Below, piece after piece: positions 42,801-50,794 of a DNA stretch of 64,000 bases. Below the pieces are notes generated by a model. That model had not been told where the DNA came from. It made no database searches and worked only from the letters and a program-made list of their open reading frames with translations. Position numbers and translations under genes: made by a program. Position 1 is the stretch's first letter. The number at the start of each line of letters is the position of its first letter. The stretch comes from Caenorhabditis remanei (lineage: Eukaryota; Nematoda; Chromadorea; Rhabditida; Rhabditidae): contig NW_026526001.1 in assembly GCF_010183535.1 (NCBI RefSeq), positions 62,001-126,000 on the forward strand. Reading direction: 5' to 3'.

Positions 42801-44622
42801 CCCAAGAAGAGGTAAGAAAACAAATAAAACAGCTTCACAACGGTAGACACCGTTGCTACAGCCACAAAACTGACGAGGAACGCCTTCTCTGTGATGACTT
42901 TACTCTTGCCCCAAAAAGCGCCAAGGCACCAAGATTGCGCCAAGCTTCTCGTTTGCGTGTTTTGAGTGTTTGTGGACTTCGGGAGGGAAATTTAAATAAG
43001 TCTTTTTATAAAAAAGACCACGAAATGACAGAATATTCCGGTGAAACACCGGACATAACTTTAGACAATTTGAGATTTGAAAATTTTGAAAGTTTGGGAT
43101 GAAAATCATAAAATAATTGTTTAGGTCAGCATCAAAGAAGGCGAGAGGAAGAAAGCAAAAAAGAGGCAAGAAAGGAAAATCTGCAAAGCGTACTACCCAA
43201 CCAGCGCCAAAAAATCCATCAAATGCGCCAGTCAGAGTAAGTGAAAGTAAATCCCTCGTCGTTAAGTTTGAGCCAAATTATCATTTACAAATTATTGAAA
43301 ATCTGAGTTTTGAAATCTTAGGAAAAAACTAAATTATCCTGATATTCGAAGTAAATACTACACGTTGCAAAATGTTTTTTTTTCTCAATTTGCTCAATAA
43401 TTTCAAATATCCACAAAATTAAACATCCCACAGTACTGAAAAACATTGGCATTTTCCGGTGTTTCGGATAAATAGTGATTAACACAGAACATAATGTAAT
43501 TTTCAATCAAATCTACTTCATTCGATATGTGGTTTCAAAATTGATTTCAAAATCTCTCCTCGCTTTTTATCATAGCATTATGGGTCAAAAATTTGGAGCG
43601 TGTGTGTAATGAAAAAAATGTTTTTTGAACAGTAAGCCTCAACGCTTTGGAATGCGCGTAATTTTATACAACAAATATCAAGTTGAAATGTTTATATATA
43701 AAACAACTCAATAAGCTCTAACCCAATTATGTATTCTCAAAAAGTTTATTAACTTTTTTCTCATTTCCAGTATCGAAAAACCGAAGCGGAGAGACTCAAA
43801 GACGGCTTGGACGAGGAATGGTTCAATAGAAGTGGGACACGAAGCAGTTATGCGAACCGACGACAGTCAGGCGGTGTGGGAAATTCGGACGGTCTGGTGT
43901 CTGCTCGCAACCGTTTGCGTTCACAACCGGTCACAACAGCCAGTCATCGTGCAACCACAACTCCAAACAATACTCCTCCAGCAATTCCCGTCAATCATAT
44001 TCCAGTGGTTCCTGTCGTCAATGCAATTTCTGCTGCTTCCAACCAAGCTGCTACCAACCAAACTGCTTTCGACCCAGCTGCTCCACCATCACCTCCTATT
44101 CCGGTGGTCTGTCGTCAGGAATTTTTGCCGCCAAAGTGCGATGAATATGATGCTCCTCTCATGGATCAATCGGAATTGCCTCAACATGGAGTTGCAAAGT
44201 TGGAAAATAATGAACTTTCCTCAGCTCGCTTCTCACTTCCCGAAGTAAGAGCCCCGACTATGGAAGATGCAAGTGTTCTCCTGGAACAACATACGGATCC
44301 TCAACTCCTCTTCATGGTTCTGGTCCTCGTTCCCCTTTTCAAATGCTTGAAACCCTATAGGGATGCAAGCCAAGGTTTGGATCTCATCTTCGACAATTTT
44401 GGTTATTTTGAAGTCCTTCAAAACGCCTTCAATTCCAACGCCGTTTTTGCTTTAAGAAATTTTTATAAAGAATGGGCGGCGAACAAGTTCGTGCCACCAC
44501 CAATGAATGGAGGTTGGGCACTTGGATGCTCTATGAGGGATTTGTTGGCTCTCTTCAAGCTCGTGACGTTTTGTGGTTTCCATTATTCTGCATTTCTTTG
44601 TTTCGACAACGCATTCATATAA
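33864..44622 (+). CDS. Unrecognised protein; intron 3 carries an LTR retrotransposon
   Basis: Exons are 33864-33869, 33915-33975, 34077-34251, 43125-43236 and 43771-44622, in phase, 1206 nt (401 aa). Exon 1 is only two ATG codons before GTGAGT, so the start could lie further upstream. The N-terminal part is Asn/Gln/Thr/Pro-rich. Exon 4 is strongly basic (SASKKARGRKQKRGKKGKSAKR), as in nuclear proteins. Exon 5 begins YRKTEAERLKDGLDEEWFNR and has a Pro/Ala/Thr-rich stretch, then a better-ordered C-terminal region (VRAPTMEDASVLLEQ, ASQGLDLIFDNFGYFEVL, FALRNFYKEWAANKFVPP). The last about 19 codons come from a repeat that starts near 44560, so the original C-terminus is probably lost. Without the 8.8-kb insertion the third intron would be 80 nt. 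A truncated copy lies at 18660-19016. Function unknown. Confidence 0.6.
34267..34793 (-). repeat. 3' LTR
   Basis: 527 bp; in element orientation it begins TGTCCGGTGTTTCACCGGAA and ends GTACGTTTTACT. The first 18 bases contain a small inverted repeat (CCGGTG/CACCGG). It has the same length and, as far as I can read, the same sequence as the copy at 42529-43055. Confidence 0.92.
35167..37521 (-). CDS. Retrotransposon integrase with long C-terminal extension
   Basis: A 784-codon frame that overlaps the end of the gag-pol frame by 34 nt, in the -1 frame relative to it; its own first codon is not ATG. The zinc-binding HHCC set is H58, H65, C95, C98. The catalytic triad is visible as D126 (or D129), D186 (in TDMGKEFD) and E222 (in ANGAVERFNK). 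A GPY-type module (KWKGPYRVIA) lies near residue 370. Beyond about residue 410 follow roughly 375 residues not expected of an integrase. These include a Cys cluster (YTCRCPVGCTF), a mixed domain (LEWWRAIVNEIPSKSTVYVI) and an RG-rich tail (GWPRGRGNGRGSHRGG). The enzyme inserts the cDNA copy into the chromosome. It is expressed presumably through frameshifting or another recoding event; no canonical -1 heptamer is obvious in the overlap. Confidence 0.88.
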   Translation of the reverse strand: MFGEWKVERKVKIPGVKGEVPVENYALVGKSLRNIEDDEYNRHVVPESVRVALVKEAHAGTVAGHFGIEKIMRQLSKKFYWPKMRVIIEKVVKGCPKCLCVNDHPKLVAPLKPYETSAPLEIVACDLIDVGLSTEGNRYILSIIDLFTKYASAIPIPDKKGETVVKAFVDRWAMGEGRIPNKLLTDMGKEFDNEYFKQLTKLLKIEHVMTKGYNSRANGAVERFNKTLMHIMSKKAAVPIEWDEQIAFAVYAYNSVAHSTTGESPMYLMSGRDPKGPLDLAGEDAVGMSYANLDEYKHLMVAELAKAHALVKERATQEQEQYKYLFDRKHNTEKRKYPVPGSRVLVEIPAEKLGARCPKLVNKWKGPYRVIACSDTSATVVPVLGKGKEMLKIPFDHLRVIPGEMENVPIETRKNRAKIRADSIHTANMQDTQINLISFSDVYTCRCPVGCTFVLKDAMTARTSSPSQMQRMIALTKAAPEFLLKGNTRELLLVTQSHIQGLSTTPDSDTFLALSNCPTLSLVVKDIRGWEQEYLKFKQSLLERFLGNEFGNKDTIQMILAPGVPRESVPMQNLPITALNEASLIEEVHEQCTKLYTSIVVVVVPVSSQDTDLEWWRAIVNEIPSKSTVYVIPTHMIEFDHSVMAVFVSLFDRIKRDQGEIVLVSPEEIVVNKQNRMLYLASEIMEDTQYWQTVKEMLEKKNRKWPQFQIAPIIKSTPQAPKKTESSNEPQSSSSAAPTATRTEGWDRGWPRGRGNGRGSHRGGSRHHNNGHHPYRRDGTSNRN
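37488..42008 (-). CDS. Retrotransposon Gag-protease-RT-RNase H polyprotein
   Basis: About 1506 codons from the ATG at 42008. Residues about 100-150 form a heptad-rich coiled coil with repeated ENEELIKENEEL units. A capsid-like region follows, then Cys clusters, including a CCHC knuckle (CYRCQEQGHIATYC, about residue 668). The aspartic protease has LMLDSGACISIIP (about 743). Reverse transcriptase has TTLDLLAGYWQIPL and the catalytic YVYVDDLLIA (about 1173). RNase H has MIYCDASRRGVGAVLAQ (about 1326) and FTDHKPLISLL (about 1395). Gag and Pol are fused in one frame, as in Cer1-like nematode elements, but the frame stops after RNase H, before integrase. No internal stops or frameshifts are seen within it. 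Confidence 0.92.
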   Translation of the reverse strand: MALQEEPPSERADAVTSPNDDGHQNVENGGVSEENQGGGNTQEPMEVEENVSLNFLRKTQDMLLNLAKEETHKMLKVYAKANVSTHESIMKPLSDLVVSANQKEEARVKEKEEMKKENEEVTKENEELIKENEELIKENEELKKENEILQTLLDGRSQEDLGSQAAGKQTVAQQMVSILEANGVDSVKELEQLFEKREKLQNLWTGQMELFQASEKQCQQMEAKIKELRKSLKEVDRRMKTTTKGPQAEKEEATRFIELNQRSNSFSRIGEYTADVTQNEHNSQIMGKECQQTTSTETSPNMSGMKKSQRTMPKQTYTDKEMEEAIEKARCRSDCESETEKMNETMGGGRYYTDWDTGKPKEMSPVEMMNQMFIQQNLPEPPKFSAEENSVKLESFQKSFALKFGSFSDENQITLLETKFLSGRALRIFRGLPEHEKRSMQGVMHAMASRLRISPEDETRRAKCRWENLRKKSEQTIEDFCLSIDELARVAFKRVNASELSSFKTAKLLDAIAENETLSCLIDNRLLGMPERDHYDTCRMLATRYEQGIRDRKLRNKNADNEKKKGPSSQNSSASYTNSASEQSNSSGQRNNTHAQNRNHFTNKTDSADSPTNQNWRQRTANNSDNNGNAKGFQECNECKLVGCHDPKCSKAPGNAKTYSRPVVTCYRCQEQGHIATYCTKQIPAKVNDTTVKENTVNSVEEKQVLTIPHAAPEKVCNNTVKPLIKIERGRIGNTEVNLMLDSGACISIIPQNIWKKIVSENGEEWIRKVKEEELPQVFTANNQPLKLLFTVEAETSMQTRTRLIKYYIADIDRENIILGMDQFNKLGVQVRIEDQPRAVKICKDIRLTPSSSRVVQVSVEGVVHKGKEYCVITPIQKCIAPSICKVEANGKAMVTISNFDTKPVLLRKGQMIAVGEVDGFEIVQEKCENVEVLEEYLEEAGFLDESAEMVCSVVQNEPDGKRWKTLCEHLKRQESSSESETEVWNVIQSFQNIFAIEDSELGRTNATTCEIELLDGAEPIRQKPRPIPLAIRPEIRKILQKMVTQGVIRSSKSPWSSPVVIVKKKDGSVRMCVDYRKVNKEGKNNAHPLPHIEATLQSLSGKKIFTTLDLLAGYWQIPLKEESKEITAFAIGSELYEYNVLPFGLVTSPAVFQATMEAVVGDLLGKTAYVYVDDLLIASETMEQHVHDLKAILVRLEASGMKLRASKCHIAQKEVEYLGHRITPEGVKTEETKVNKMKNFARPENAEQMRSFLGLTSYYRKFMLNYAQVASELTPLTSVKSTWVWQAEHETAFQELIQLICTAPVLMQPNIEKALDGSRPFMIYCDASRRGVGAVLAQEGDDGLQHPIAFTSKALSPAEKTYHVTDLEALAMISALRRFKTITYGTSIIVFTDHKPLISLLKGSPLSDRLMRWSIEVMQFDVKIVYIAGKANVVADALSRGGCPAVEAEEAETTELTNIIGEIKVNSETKEGEIVNKEEWLEMLKGEEGFGEIIRCLENGKLKEK
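42317..42423. repeat. Tandem duplication in the retrotransposon leader
   Basis: The phrase CTCTGTCAATTCGTGAATTACACGAA(A/T)AGGAA occurs twice, at about 42319-42350 and 42387-42420, between the PBS and the gag start. Each copy contains the palindrome TTCGTGAATTACACGAA. It may be a packaging or regulatory signal of the element; that role is speculative. Confidence 0.6.
42514..42528 (-). other. Primer-binding site of the LTR element
   Basis: Directly after the 5' LTR (ending TTTTACT) the minus strand reads TGGGGGCCGATTGCC. Its complement ends in CCA, as a tRNA 3' end must. This fixes the LTR boundary. I cannot assign the primer tRNA species by eye. Confidence 0.75.
42529..43055 (-). repeat. 5' LTR
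   Basis: 527 bp, the upstream LTR in element orientation, adjacent to the PBS at 42528. It should carry the element promoter; the minus strand contains TATAAAAAGAC near its start. Confidence 0.92.
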
Positions 44623-44835
44623 AGAACTGACAGAGTAAACCAATCTAGTGCCATCCACAAGAAAACAGGTGCATGACCTTTGTTGTAGACGCTGTTCATT
44701 TCTATAAGCTACAATACAAACATGAATGTGGTTTCAGATAAACAATTTTCGATCGAAGAAGAGAATTTCGACTAAAAGCACATCAAAACATATGTAATGT
44801 TTTGGAGAAACGTACAAATCACAATATTAAACCCT
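44560..44835. repeat. About 275-bp repeat, copy 1
   Basis: From GACGTTTTGTGGTTTCCATT to GGAGAAACGTACAAATCA, this block is about 98% the same as 51892-52165. In this copy it supplies the last codons and stop of the gene at 33864-44622. It has no ORF of its own. Confidence 0.85.
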
Positions 44836-45432
44836 CTGTGAATAGTTGATTTTGGAAAACTGCTATCTCACATTCTATACTCAACAAGTCAACATATAAA
44901 CAGTTTAGCATTAGCTACAAAAAGATATTAACACACAGAGATATTAACTACTGACAAGGAAGAAAAAGAGAAAGCTTGACGCGGTTACAGATGATGCGAT
45001 CAAAGATTCTAGAAAATGGATCGGTAAGAGATATTGGGAGGTAGTTACTACCCGATTAGTGGAGGGAGAGGTAAAGAACAATTTTCAAGATTTACATACA
45101 TGGATATCAAAGATTAACAAGTGAGAGGAAGACAAAGAGAAAAAAAAGAGGAAAGGAGAAAAAGTAAGAGAACGAGAAGGAGGAAAAGAAAGAGAACGAG
45201 AACGAGAACGAGAATGAGAAAAGGTAAAAGAGGATGGAAAAGAAAGAGATCGTCAATCTTTCAGATCTTGCCATACAAAAAAGTCAATATGATTAGATTG
45301 ATACATGACTGTCCCAATTTTTCCATCGATTTTTCTCTCAAAGTCTATGCCATTTTTGCAGTCGATTTCTTCCATTCTGTAGATATAATGAACACTGAAA
45401 ATACACATAAACGAGGCTTATGAATCCGAATC
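44836..45432. other. Intergenic with purine simple repeat
   Basis: 45120-45250 is an almost pure purine tract on the plus strand (GAGAACGAGAACGAG and AAAGAGAAAA units). The open frame through it is a simple-sequence artefact. No gene is supported. Confidence 0.6.
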
Positions 45433-47172
45433 TTACTTGTACTTCCTAGGTCTTCTTTTCAAGTTTTCATCCCACACTTCATATCCTATCCCTTCCAAAA
45501 TGTGCTCCCAATTCGGTGCAAGTTTAAAACCCTCTAGTCTCAGATGCATCAAATTTTGATTGTTTCCAGCGATCCAGAGATTGATGAACTTTTTGACGTC
45601 TTCCTCGGTGAATGTGTGTTTTTGGAAAACTGCCATCTCACATTCCATACTCAGCAAGTCATCGAATGTAAACCATTTAGCATTGGCTACAAAAAGACGT
45701 GTTTGGCTCAAAAGCTAAAAAAATAGATTGTTAAAGTGAAGGCGTCAAAGTACGTCCTCACATTTCTCATTGTCAGACCAAAACCTTCTTCGACATGACA
45801 CTTCAAAGTGACCCCACCTGTTGGCTTCAAAATTTGGAGTAGTCGTGATATACCTTCATTCGATAAAACGTCAGACCTTCTACCCATAATTTTGAGAAAC
45901 TGACAATTTTCATAATTCAGATTCGACAATAGAAAATGAGATGTTGCAATTCGGAATGGTCGAATACTGAATGTGATCGTTTTGTTGTTGAAAAGTTCCG
46001 ATAGATAATTGAAGAGATGCATCAATTGAGAATCGACATCTTCCTCTTTTGTATCGCCATCGAGGTAGCAGTTTAAGCATTTCTCTTTTTTCACACTGAA
46101 ATAATTATTTTACAAACTTATGCTAGATTCTGAAAATTTCCGCTTTTAGTGAAAACTGGCGTATTTTGAGCCCTGATGGCGATATAATTACGGTCTACAT
46201 AATGTCCACTGTGTGTGATGTGAGTTGATCCGAAATGATGTAAAACAAAGTTTGACTTATGGAAGTACCCACGAAAAAATCTTGTACCATTTAATGCGAT
46301 TTAATTCTATTCACGCATGCCATTTAATGCATTTTTTGCATTTTTGTGCCATTAAAATGCAATAAATGCATTAAATTTCATTTATGAATAAAATTAAGTT
46401 GCATTAAATGGTACAAGATTTCTTTGTGGGTGGATCCATAACAGTAGACATTATAAACTTTGTTGACGCAAAATGGGTGTTACCGTACCCTAAAGTATTC
46501 AAAACTGGAAACGTTTATTCCGCAGTTGAAAAAATGAAGACACCGTTATTTTTCGAAATAATCATTAGAATTTGGAGGATAGAACTTGAAAACCATTTTT
46601 AAAAAATTTCTTTACGGAAATCACGACTTTAGTTTTAAATTCTTTTCGGGGTACGGTCCCAATGTTTATACCTCTATCGCCAGTACTGTGAGTCAAGATT
46701 ACCAAATTCTTTGCTGTACCCCCTCCAACCCATTGACTTACCCAACATCTAGAAATGCGTTTTTCACAATCAAGCGTCTCATCATATGATTTTCCACTTT
46801 TTCCGTTTTCAGATTAATGACGAACGTAGAACCCTTCTCTTGTTTCTCCAATACAGTGATTGACCGACACTTATCGCCTTTCAGCAGCTGAATTGGCCGA
46901 ATTCGGAATCTCGATTGTTTGATGCAAGCGAACATTCTATTCGATGTTTGAGATAATTCAAATCTAAAAAGCCTTTCTCGATAAGTATGCTTTTGTGAGG
47001 TGAAAAATATCCAAAAACTTCTTTGCTGCCCGAAAAAACGAGTCAAAATTGCTTTCCATTGTGAAAAGAGTTTCAGAACAGAACTTATAACTTACATCTC
47101 AATAAGTTCCATTAGTTTTACGACTTTTTGGAATACTAGAAATGGTGTGCATAGTATTTTGAATGGGTTCAT
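45433..47172 (-). CDS. F-box protein with FBA_2 domain (fbxb-like)
   Basis: Four exons: 47172-47096, 46963-46742, 46095-45762, 45714-45433; 915 nt, 304 aa, all in phase. The N-terminal F-box spans the first junction (CTPFLVFQKVVKLMELIE, then IFELSQTSNRMFACIKQSRF). The C-terminal half is an F-box-associated type 2 domain. Its signature end is visible: SNEGISRLLQ..., LFVANAKWFTFDDLLSMECE, FTEEDVKKFINLWIAGNNQN, LMHLRLEGFKLAPNW. Proteins of this class are expected to link substrates to an SCF ubiquitin ligase through Skp1-like partners. Caenorhabditis genomes carry hundreds of them, fast-evolving. The second intron (646 nt) contains a MITE at about 46265-46433. The start Met is a little close to the F-box core, so an additional upstream exon is possible. 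Confidence 0.8.
46265..46433. mobile_element. Short MITE in an F-box gene intron
   Basis: Terminal inverted repeats: CCCACGAAAAAATCTTGTACC at the left and the complement of CAAGATTTCTTTGTGGG at the right. The interior is made of ATTTAATGCATTT-like units, also in inverted order. About 168 bp with no coding capacity. Confidence 0.75.
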
Positions 47173-48303
47173 TCCAAAGGAAAAAGGTAAATGTATCGAT
47201 TCGGCCACTGGTGTGTGGACTCTGAGCGATTGGTGTGCCAGGCGGAACCCCTGTGGTTATTTGTGGTGTAATACCCACTTTCCGTCAATCTGAGTAGAGC
47301 AGCTGCGCACCACAGAAAATGCAACAATCCTATTTAAAACATAGTTGTATTTATTGAATTGGAATTTAAACTGACATTTTGGTTTGTAGTAATTCGGGAG
47401 ACACCGCTGGAAACATGAGTATGTCAACTATTGTGTGGCCCTGGCCTATATCCTGCAATTAGCACTTCAGTTTGGGAAGATAGCTTTTGAATGGACCGAG
47501 TTGTGATTTCTCGAAGTGGTTCAACTCAAACATTTTTTTTTAATTGTGTCTGCCATTCACTGGGACCTTAAAAGAGGCACGTAATGTTTTTGTTTTGTTC
47601 TAGACGGGGTAATGTATATCATTTCCCGATATATCTAAGAAATCCCAGCGTTTCATCCTGGGTCATTCCCTTCTGAGAGTATTCAAGATTAAGACCAGAT
47701 TGAGCCTTTCACGATTTATTTATTTATTTATTTTCAAAAAAAAAGGCTATAAAGATTCACAGAAGACTTGAACATGCCCCCTCACGAGACAGTTTCAAGT
47801 AAAAAAGAGGAAAAATCTAGGTGAATAGTAAAGAATAATGACGAGGGGAAGTACAGATTAAATGACTATATCGGGGACGAGGGGTGTTACGGAAATGAGA
47901 CCAATGAGGATTAAAGGAACTAGAGGAACTAGACTAAGAAGAAACTGCTATAATTATAAAACAAGAAAGGAGCAAGAAATATTAGAACCGGGTGATTAAT
48001 CAATCATGTAAAATAACAAATTGTCAGGGGGAAAGAAAAGTATTTACATTGTAGGTAATGGCATTCCAATACGGAATAGTAAAAAAGAAAAAGTTATCAG
48101 AGAGGGGGGAGAGACAGATAAGGCCATGGGTCTTCTAGGAGAATTTGACAGTGTGACATTTGTAAAGTAAGAGTAATTGGGCTTTGAGTCTACGGTGTCT
48201 AATTGAGTGCATTGATAGGAGTTTCAGGGGTTGCGTGAAGGAAGAGAAAGAGATGTTGCAATGCTGGAGAGTTTTTCAAGAGTATACTCTGAGTGGTTTC
48301 TAG
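47173..48303. other. Non-coding gap before the CDC50 pseudogene
   Basis: Contains a short (TTTA)n tract at about 47713-47735. I looked here for the N-terminal exon and first membrane helix of the CDC50-like gene and did not find them. Confidence 0.35.
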
Positions 48304-50628
48304 AAATGGTTTCATTGCATCCGATTCGGTTTCTGAATATCCGATAGAATATACTAGCTTCTCACCATCGCCTTGTCAACTACAAATAAATCTAATAAAC
48401 TCGTTTGACGGAGATGTCTACTTGTACTATAATCTTGAAAACTACTATCAAAATCATCGTCGTTATGTTAAAAGTAGGAACGATCAACAATATTTGGGAG
48501 ATTTAACGGTTTGAAATATATGCTTGATATGCTTTCCGATACATTCGTGTTTTCCAGAATGTGAAAGACTGTGCTCCATTTGATTACGATCCTGACACGA
48601 ATAAACCAATTGCTCCATGCGGCGCCATTGCTAATTCCATCTTCAATGGTGAGTATTATTTTATTCTCCCAAGTCTTGTATTCTAATCCGCATAACCTTT
48701 CAATCTGAGAAACTCACTAGGCAGCAGCATACGTGCCGACAAACGATGTGTGGTCTCTCTGTTGCAGATGGCTCTTGCCAGAGAGCGATCGATAAGCTTA
48801 TAACTGTTTCTCTCATTCAGATATTAGGTTGGTGCATAATTTTCTTTCTTTTTTGAAGGTGTGACTTTGGTTCTCGATATCTAAGCGGTGAGATTGTTTT
48901 TCATCCCAAACTTTTTTGCATTTTTATGACCACTTTAGTGGCTATCACGTAACTTTTCAAGTTGGTGCAAAAACAGTCCGCTCGTGAAAACGATGGCTTT
49001 TTCGGTCGCCGACCAAATGCCTATTTTGGAAAGTTTTTTGATTCTAGTCGCATTGATATCAAAATGCTAAAATGTTTACAAGAAGTTAAATGCAGTTTAT
49101 AGTACAAGACTTTATCTTGTTATCACATTTTAGTTTTTAGTCGGAATGTTAAAAACAAAAAAGTTACGATCACACGATTGACAGCAACGAGAAATCAGGG
49201 TCCAGCTGGGTTCAATCAGATTACATAAATATTTGAAAGAACATTTATACAAAACTATTTGTATATGTTAGAGGGTAACATGAGTAACTTATGCCATATA
49301 AAATTTATGAAAAAAACCATTCAATTAAGTGATGAAACTTGGGTGATGTATTTGCTATGATATTTGCGATTTTGAGTAGTTTTGAGCAGTAGACCTGGGT
49401 GGAGTCTAGGTCTCTTCTCAACGATCCCAAACAAGTCTGAATTATTTTGTTACAAATAATCAACAGTAGATACATTGTTCTGAAATTGTGCAAAAGATCT
49501 AGTGGATTGACTTAGAAACAGGAGCTGTAGGCTTCATCAAACTTAAAAATCACGTGATTGTGATGATATTGACTTCGCGCTTTCAGAGAAATAAGGGAAA
49601 GTGCTCAAACATTCCAAACAAAGTAGATTCGGATACATCAATGTCTAATCTACTCCATACTAAACATTTCCACCAATTTCCTTAGCTAGCGTTAAAGAAA
49701 AATTGAAAATACTCGCACATCCCTAAATTGCTGATCCTCCCTTTTCTTCCGGGACTGGCACTAAACTATCGTTGCTCAATTCAAATGTCTTTATTATTTT
49801 TTCAAACATAACGTTCTTTGCATGTTTCAAATTTAAATAAATCACCCTTTCTCATCAACATTTTCTAAGAAAAAAACTGAGACGAAGAATGGTACTGAAA
49901 AAGGGTTCCTTATGTGTTTTGATGTGTTTGCGGCTGAGATTAGACAGGTGACGGACGTCAAGTCACAGGTAAAATCACAATGACTTATAGGTACTAATCA
50001 ACTATATTTCTTTTTATGTGGGGTATTAGCCTTCAAGAAATTTCATGACAAAAATTGTCCAAATAAAGAAAGAAATTTATGCACCAACCTAATACTTTCC
50101 AACTCTCTTACCAACCCGTCGATGGATTCCCCATCCCAGTGCCAGTCACAACACAAGGTGTCATTTGGAAAGTGGACAAAGACCGCAAATTCAAGAATCC
50201 CGCCATCCCACAAGGAAGGAATTTGTTTGACGCATTCAAGGTACGTGATGGGTTACCTGAGCACTGTCTGTTGTGACGTCATCGGGTTCACGGTGCGCAA
50301 TAGGCAACAGCTGCTTGGACGTATGTCATTGTGTGGTATCCACAGATACATAAGAAGGCACGCGAATGAAGGCAGAAAAAGAAGGATTAGACAGAAACAA
50401 ACGAGATGAATATGAGGAAAAATGACTGTTTTACAGGAAATTGCGAAGCCTCCAAACTGGAAGAAGAGTCCGTGTGAAATGGGAGGATTCGAGAACGTTG
50501 ACTTCATTGTCTGGATGCGTACAGCTGCACTTCCATACTTTCAAAAACTGTGGAGAATTGTGCAAAGAAGTTCGAATGCAGCATTTTCATATGGATAACC
50601 AAAAACATATGTCTTGACTGTTGAAAAT
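48304..50628 (+). pseudogene. CDC50/TMEM30 family pseudogene split by a mariner-type element
   Basis: Exons 48304-48508, 48558-48648, 48821 plus 50093-50240, and 50437 onward are recognisable. They carry the CDC50 signatures [48 protein letters not shown], then [27 protein letters not shown] and [23 protein letters not shown]50 proteins are two-helix partners of P4-ATPase lipid flippases. There are three lesions. A 1269-bp element sits one base into the third exon. A Leu-type codon has become TAA at 50596-50598, with homology continuing after it (PKTYVLTVEN). The C-terminal part with the second membrane helix is absent, replaced by a non-LTR fragment from about 50795. The N-terminal helix exon is also missing. 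The product cannot be a working subunit. Confidence 0.85.
48822..50094. mobile_element. Mariner-type element, 1269 bp, TA duplication
   Basis: The element proper is 48824-50092, with terminal inverted repeats of about 28 bp beginning TTAGGTTGGTGCATAA and continuing into TTTCTTTCTTT. It is flanked by TA on both sides. The TTAGGTTGGTGC ends are typical of mariner elements, and the length is that of an autonomous mariner. However, I find no transposase frame on either strand, so it is either a decayed copy or a non-autonomous derivative. Confidence 0.85.
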
Positions 50629-50794
50629 AGTGAGTCAGCTAGAAAAATGAAGAAAAAAAACTCAAAATCTTTAATTTTGAAAATGAAATTTCCTGAAAAT
50701 ACAAATAAGAACTCTTTCTAAATAATTCGATGTGCATTTATTTCTTGTAGTGACAAGATCAGCTGAATATTCGAAATCTCGTAAGTCTCAATTT

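Larger units (their letters stand above)
34263..43059 (-). mobile_element. Complete Ty3/gypsy-type LTR retrotransposon (8789 bp plus TSD)
   Basis: The element proper is 34267-43055, read on the minus strand, inside an intron of a plus-strand gene. It has two 527-bp LTRs in which I see no difference, and the 4-bp direct repeat TAAC at 34263-34266 and 43056-43059. A primer-binding site starts with TGG directly after the 5' LTR. Gag, protease, RT and RNase H are in one long frame and integrase is in a second. The order RT-RNase H-integrase and the integrase GPY-like end (KWKGPYRV) place it with Ty3/gypsy (Metaviridae) elements, a group common in nematodes as Cer-type elements. No envelope-like frame is apparent. 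Identical LTRs and open frames indicate a recent insertion. Confidence 0.92.

Noticed and set aside
45121..45423. 100-codon Arg/Lys/Glu-rich ORF
   Set aside because: Purine simple-sequence repeat; composition artefact.
48840..50080. Mariner transposase gene inside the 1269-bp element
   Set aside because: The length would fit, but I found no frame with transposase motifs on either strand.
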